Below, piece after piece: positions 17,681 to 22,148 of a stretch of DNA of 22,148 nt. The DNA lies in NCBI GenBank assembly GCA_009746045.1, contig RPFO01001027.1:1-22148 (forward strand). The letters are read 5' to 3'. Numbering within the stretch: position 1 is the first letter of the stretch; each line of letters opens with the position of its first letter. The notes below the pieces were generated by a model. It was given only the letters and a program-made list of their open reading frames with translations. It made no database searches and was not told where the DNA came from. This DNA comes from Mesostigma viride. Lineage: Eukaryota; Streptophyta; Mesostigmatophyceae; Mesostigmatales; Mesostigmataceae. Both the position numbers and the translations under genes were made by a program.

Positions 17681-18019
17681 TGTTGACAAAGTGTGACAAA
17701 TTTTTGTCAACAATTGTCAACTTGTTGACAAAGTGTGACAAATTGTTGACAAATTGTTGACAAAGTGTGACAAAACTAGACAAAACTAGACAAAAAAATG
17801 TCAACAGCTTGACAAAACTTGACAGAATGTTGACAATGTTGACAAAACGTTGACAATCGTTGACATGTCAACTTTGTGAGCATGTCAACAAATGTCAAAA
17901 CACTGACAAGCCAAGGTGACTTGTCAACAAATGTCAAGACGTTTACAAACGCAGGCCAAACGCAAGAAAAATGTCAACAAAATGTCAACAAATGTCAACA
18001 TGACAAAATGTCAACATGA
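17681..18019. repeat. Array of about 22 TTGACA/TGTCAA words around a central palindrome
   Basis: By eye, TTGACA starts at 17683, 17725, 17746, 17757, 17809, 17819, 17830, 17839, 17850 and 17860. Its complement TGTCAA starts at 17705, 17715, 17799, 17866, 17883, 17893, 17922, 17932, 17972, 17983, 17993 and 18009. All forward copies lie left of the palindrome GTTGACATGTCAAC (17859-17872) and most reverse copies to its right. Neighbouring copies are usually 9-11 bases apart. TTGAC is the core of the plant W-box bound by WRKY factors. It may be a regulatory cluster or a degenerate satellite. Confidence 0.9.
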
Positions 18020-18608
18020 TAAACAAAGGCATAGCAAACTGACAAATCAACACCACGCACAGGTAAACTTACTTCATTAAAATCAATATGGCTGCTGCCT
18101 TGCTGCCTGAATTGCGGTTTTCTGCATTACATTAGCATGACAAACTTTACTGACAAAACACATGAATGAAGAGTGCACTCAATCACAGTCGAGGGTGGCG
18201 TGCAAGATGTACAACCGCAAGCATCTCACAAATGCAGTATAACATCCGTCGTAGGGCTGTCCCAGCGATCATTGCTGAAAAAAATGTGGACTCTCTAGAA
18301 ATTTATCGCATGACAATGTCCAGTGCTACAGCGATGTGACGAGGGCTCAGAGCCTACAAAATCTGTGTCCGCAGGTGCCCTCCCCGCCATGCTGGCCAAT
18401 GTGTCCGCCATGGTTGTGTTAGGTAGATCGCCTGCATGCAAGGGATACATGCGTTATCCGGCAAAGCAGCAAAGGGAACACACAAAGATCTTAAGTGAGA
18501 TGAATACCCGAAATCAGCTGTGTGTAATGAGACGTCGTGAGAGCACAGCAGTCGCGTGGCTGTTTGTGAGTAATGGCTTGATTTTAGGACCGAGAAAGTG
18601 AGATAGTG

Positions 18609-18611
<3 letters not shown>
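18020..18611. other. No recognisable gene
   Basis: A 92-codon + strand frame at 18323-18601 has no motif and runs into the GA repeat flank; I do not support it. No repeats beyond short A-rich runs are visible. Confidence 0.4.

Positions 18612-18698
<87 letters not shown>
18612..18698. repeat. (GA)n microsatellite, about 43 units
   Basis: The purine tract is pure, and on the other strand it is (CT)n. GA repeats bind GAGA/BPC-type factors in plants, but nothing nearby shows that this copy is used. Confidence 0.97.
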
Positions 18699-18701
<3 letters not shown>

Positions 18702-19403
18702 GGACTGGTATTCTCACCTAACTCGTCCCCATGTACCTCACAAGATGTGGAGAACAGCGAAACCCCAGGAATCCCTAGAGAAGAGCGTTGCGTTGCAAAC
18801 CGCCGAAAAAACAAGCGGGAGCTGTAAAGTTTCTCCAAGATGCCAGGATGCTTTACGATCTACTTTCTTGCAATCTCACTATGGTGAATACGGCACTCTG
18901 AGAAAGAAAGAAGAAAGATTGACGCCAGATCCATGCGAAGGAAAAGTTAGGCCAATCAACTGAATATATGCCCCGTACAGGGTACGAATAAAATCTAACG
19001 AGGTAGAAGGCATCATAACTAAAGTTGACAGAGAAAGGAGTCGTTTGGTGTGGGGGGTGTGGGGGGTGTGGGTGAAAAAATCCTGTGATTATCAGCAAAA
19101 AGACGCTACTAAGGCAAGAAAGAAAGAAAAAATCTATCCATGCCACGCATGTCAACCAAGGCTTCTGGATTTCACAGAAGAGCCTCCCAACGGCAAAGGA
19201 GTTCGCATGATTTGTAGCTAAAAGCAGGGCTCCAAAAATATGCATAGAAGCTGGAAGCACAAAATACACTTTCCAAACTGCTACATTTAATTCCAATTAT
19301 TAATGCTGGAGGGATCACCACCTACAAACGCTCAATAAAACAAGAATGCAGAAAACAAATTATTCCCGTGTGTGCTCTCCTGTCTGCTTTCTAGCTACCA
19401 AAC
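18699..19403. other. No recognisable gene; a small G-rich repeat
   Basis: The only structure seen is GGTGT followed by runs of six, six and three G separated by TGT at 19047-19072, a short G-quadruplex candidate. A 147-codon - strand frame at 18853-19296 has a random-looking composition and no motif. Confidence 0.4.
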
Positions 19404-19510
19404 AAACAAAGAAAGTATACATTCTTTGGCTCTCCAATGTGCCTCTTTAGCGTTAAAAACAAAGAAATACAATTCTTCGGCTCACAATTGTGCTTCATTG
19501 GCGGTAACAA
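19404..19510. repeat. Imperfect tandem duplication of about 53 bases
   Basis: Two adjacent copies share AAACAAAGAAA, ATTCTT(T/C)GGCTC, CAA(T)TGTGC and (T)AGCG/GGCG(G)TTAA-like ends, with several substitutions. Copies begin near 19404 and 19457. No coding role. Confidence 0.6.
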
Positions 19511-21062
19511 CAGTGCTGCCGGCTGGGCTATACCAGAACACAAAGAACTATTAAACGGCACAGTCAGTAGAACCGTTGTAAAGTACTAAGCAAACGAACA
19601 AACAAACAAACCGGAGTTAAATATTCAAATAAAGAAGGCGTTCCCATGAGGGAATTGCAACCGATAAAACATCATTATCAAGTCCCGAAGGCCTTTGGGT
19701 GCCCCTGGACTAACTTACAATGCGGACATCCAATGGTGGCTGCAACGCACAGCATGTTTACAGCTTCGTGAATGGACAATAGATGAAGAATGATGACAGT
19801 TGCTCACCATAAAAAATTGGCCGCGCTGGACAGCCGACCACGCCGCTGCCACATGCGATGGGGCCACGTGCAAGTCCAACGGTATCAGGCATCACAAGTA
19901 CACGCGCGAAATTGACATCGAAATGGCAGCACAGATGCAAACATACGAATGTATGGAGAACCGTTAGCTTAAACAACGGAAGTTTGTGAAAAGAAGGAAA
20001 GTGACGCAATAGCAGACCGTGTCATACATGATACGCTCAACCTGTACATTATTTAAATACCTAATTCATAAGCACGTGACGCAACCTGTACACATCGGCA
20101 GGCTCGAGCTACCATGGTCCGGATTCTCCCATGCGCTGGTTGTCTCCTTGATATCGATGCCCTTCATAAGAATTGAACCAGATTTGGTTTGAATAGTACA
20201 ATTGACCTTGTGTATATAGGAGAAAATGAATGTACTGCGAGCATGGCTAACTTGGCGGGAAACTCTGGGCGGCCCATGTAGCATCATGGGCGGTGGGCCC
20301 TAGGGCAATGCATGAGAATGTCACGTGCGTACGGCGTGTTCAAGTCGATGCAAGACTGTCAGTATTTCGGACGAAGAATTACTTACTCACCTCAAACGGT
20401 TAAGAGTGGGTTAGCTTCTGGATGTCCGAATGGCGCTGTGCCTACCAGCGAACAGATCGATGACAACTTAATTCTAGATCCTGGCTGTGTTTCTCCCCCG
20501 ATGGCTTCTTCTGGCCCTCCGAGCTAGCTAGATAAATTTCATCAAGGACGGCGATTTAATTGCTAAGTAAATCATGACGGTCATCAGTGAGTCTATGATC
20601 CTATTCCTTATACGTAGTTATTCGTTCCTACCATACCGCCATTGCTGAAAAAGTCACAGCATGTAATTCCCACCTTGGCTGCGAGCCTTGGCGTAGCTTC
20701 CGTCTTCCACCTTCCCCGGCCACAAGCTTTTCCTTGGAGCACAAGCACGTCTTTCGTTTGTCATCGTTTAGCTTCAACGGGAACACCCGCGCAAGTCGCA
20801 AGTCGCAACCACGGGAATCACTTGCACAAGCTTGCAAGACTTTGCGCAAGACGATAGTTGGCGTCGTCTATTAGTATTGTCCACGCATTTGCGGCCGTCT
20901 GTCAGTCTGCTGACTCTTATCGGCGGTCCGTAAGTTTATTTGTGGCCATGCCCTGGCCATGCCAGTCATCCGACAGATATTCCAGGTAAATAGGTGTACG
21001 TTTATTCCAAATATAGCCAGTAGGTAATCCCTGCTAAGCCTAGGGTATCAAGATGTCAGTGG
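19511..21062. other. Long interval without recognisable genes or repeats
   Basis: Open frames on both strands are under 85 codons with no motifs. Short AAAC runs (around 19590-19610) and a duplicated CAAGTCGCAAGTCGCAA near 20792-20808 are the only structures noted. It could hold introns or regulatory sequence, which I cannot show. Confidence 0.4.
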
Positions 21063-22148
21063 CTAAAACGGAGCCTTACTAGACCACGGAAGCCACTGGA
21101 CTTCTAATGGGTTGTCATTGGGCATGTGGGTAAAGATCCTGTTTTTGCCCATGAGGTCATGAAAGATCTCAAGTGGGCTGGGCTTATCCTGGTCCGCGCC
21201 AGGGTCCCAGATTTTGTTTTGTTCATTTGCAACCATCCAGTAGCGTCGCATGCCGGAGTTCCATAGGTAAATGAAGCGTGAGAGAACCCCAGCTTTGTCG
21301 AAAACTGTGCGCCTATTGAACACCACATCGTTTCGCACCGTCCAGATTGTATATAACATGCATGTGCGGAGCCATATCCACGCTTGTTGTGAAAAGGTGA
21401 GCTCAAGGCCAGGGGTGCCAGTGATGCCAAAGATAATTGAGCGGGTAGACACCGGTATGATAGGCTCAGACGTCCAGGCTGCCCATAAACCAATCAACCA
21501 GGTCCAAACTCCCTGGAGGTTACACCATAAAAATCGGTGTTCCACAGTTTCAGTGGGGTTGGTACATAAACATGTAGCAGGGTGTTGAAATCGCCGGTGG
21601 AGGATCTCCCCGACCCCGATGGACCGGTGCATCAAGAGGTGTTGTACGTCGGTCGCGCGGCGATCAATCAGCGGGTGGTCAGCGGCGAGGGTGATGTTGC
21701 GGACCCAGGTGTGGCCAGGCCACTCAGTTGAGCGCCCCAGCGTGTCCGTCCGGGGTGGAATTGATGGTTTTTATGCAAGAGCATTGTGTAGCCCCACTCT
21801 GCCGTGTACTCGTAAAGGCCTTTTACAGTTCTGCTGTCACCCTGATTTAGCACCCAGCCAAATTCCACTGGATCCAATGATAACATGTCCAGGCGGGTTG
21901 ATCCCACATGTAGCCAAATAATAGCAGCGTCTGGAAGGTTGGGGTTGGGTTGGTATACACATGATTGTTCAAGGGACCAAGGTACAACCCGAATCCGGTG
22001 GCATAGCTGGGTGGGGAGGAACACCACTGCAGTTGTAAGTTGAGCCAGACTGCCATTGTGGCCGCTCAGCGGCGCCAGTAGTTGAACGCGGTGCAGGGTT
22101 CCAAGGGGGAGTTTCTGCGATCACCTTCCCCGAGCATGTTGCGGTCCA
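21063..22148 (-). mobile_element. LINE C-terminal region with RT-associated zinc-binding domain, runs off the window
   Basis: The last 190 codons (21635 to TAG 21063-21065... read as the stop of the frame) show CLCTNPTETVEHRFLWC, matching the zinc-binding domain that follows many plant LINE reverse transcriptases (Cys, ET..H, Cys before a Trp-rich helix), and downstream LYTIWTVRNDVVFNRRTV, the IW..RN..VF motif common after it. The same frame extends upstream at least to about 21757 (RSTEWPGHTWVRNITLAADH). Further upstream the better reading is another frame (LPDAAIIWLHVGSTRL; VKGLYEYTAEWGYTMLLHKN) up to the window edge, so there is a frameshift near 21760. The reverse transcriptase itself would lie beyond 22148. 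Orientation and motifs differ from the LINE at 13858, so it is a separate insertion. Confidence 0.72.

Noticed and set aside
17681-18019. CRISPR array or bacterial -35 promoter boxes (TTGACA)
   Set aside because: The words are too short, the spacing is one helical turn rather than 60 bases, orientation is mixed, and the context is eukaryotic with no matching -10 boxes.
18514-18838. Ser-Leu and Arg-Glu repeat frames
   Set aside because: By-products of the GA/CT microsatellite.
18853-19296. A 147-codon - strand frame
   Set aside because: Aromatic-rich but without pattern; it spans a G-rich repeat and has no recognisable domain or start context.

Overview
This is a eukaryotic, repeat-dominated stretch. 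It holds several decayed retrotransposons, at least seven simple-sequence or minisatellite tracts, and no complete intact gene that I can identify. The mix (a chromodomain-carrying Ty3/gypsy element, a Ty1/copia-like element, and a LINE C-terminus with a zinc-binding region followed by an IW..RN..VF-type motif) fits a large green-lineage genome such as a streptophyte alga or an early land plant. That placement is inference; nothing here proves the species. There are no bacterial-style operons, Shine-Dalgarno sites or rRNAs.

Layout. 1-3948: 3' part of a Ty3/gypsy chromovirus pol on the + strand (reverse transcriptase, RNase H, D,D35E integrase, chromodomain), broken by about five frameshifts and a stop, followed by an unrecognised extra reading frame. 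3949-4144: a nearly perfect spacer-less palindrome with 98-base arms. 4145-4320: a possible tRNA-derived SINE-like insertion on the - strand. 4306-8446: a decayed copia-like element on the - strand with zinc knuckles, integrase, a retropepsin-like segment and reverse transcriptase in that order. Its Asn-rich gag region has been invaded by about 285 uninterrupted GTT/AAC units (7490-8344). 8457-8745: a 71-base minisatellite. 8746-10232: no gene. 10233-13709: two gag-like or unknown, frameshifted reading frames, a polypurine tract and a 584-base LTR with 11-base inverted ends. No pol lies between them, so this looks like a non-autonomous or truncated LTR element. 13858-14700: 5'-truncated LINE on the + strand. 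14875-16856: two mirrored G-boxes and weak candidate exons of a host gene, interrupted by CA and CCCA repeats. 17075-18019: a 10/9-base pyrimidine-rich repeat, then an array of about 22 TTGACA/TGTCAA words spaced about one helical turn apart and arranged around a central palindrome. 18612-18698: a GA repeat. 18699-21060: essentially empty. 21063-22148: the C-terminal part of a second LINE on the - strand.

The items most worth a second look are the helically phased TTGACA array, the retropepsin-like domain placed between integrase and reverse transcriptase, the spacer-less palindrome, the 855-base pure AAC expansion inside gag, and the pol-less LTR element with its unknown protein. None of the transposons appears able to move on its own as sequenced.
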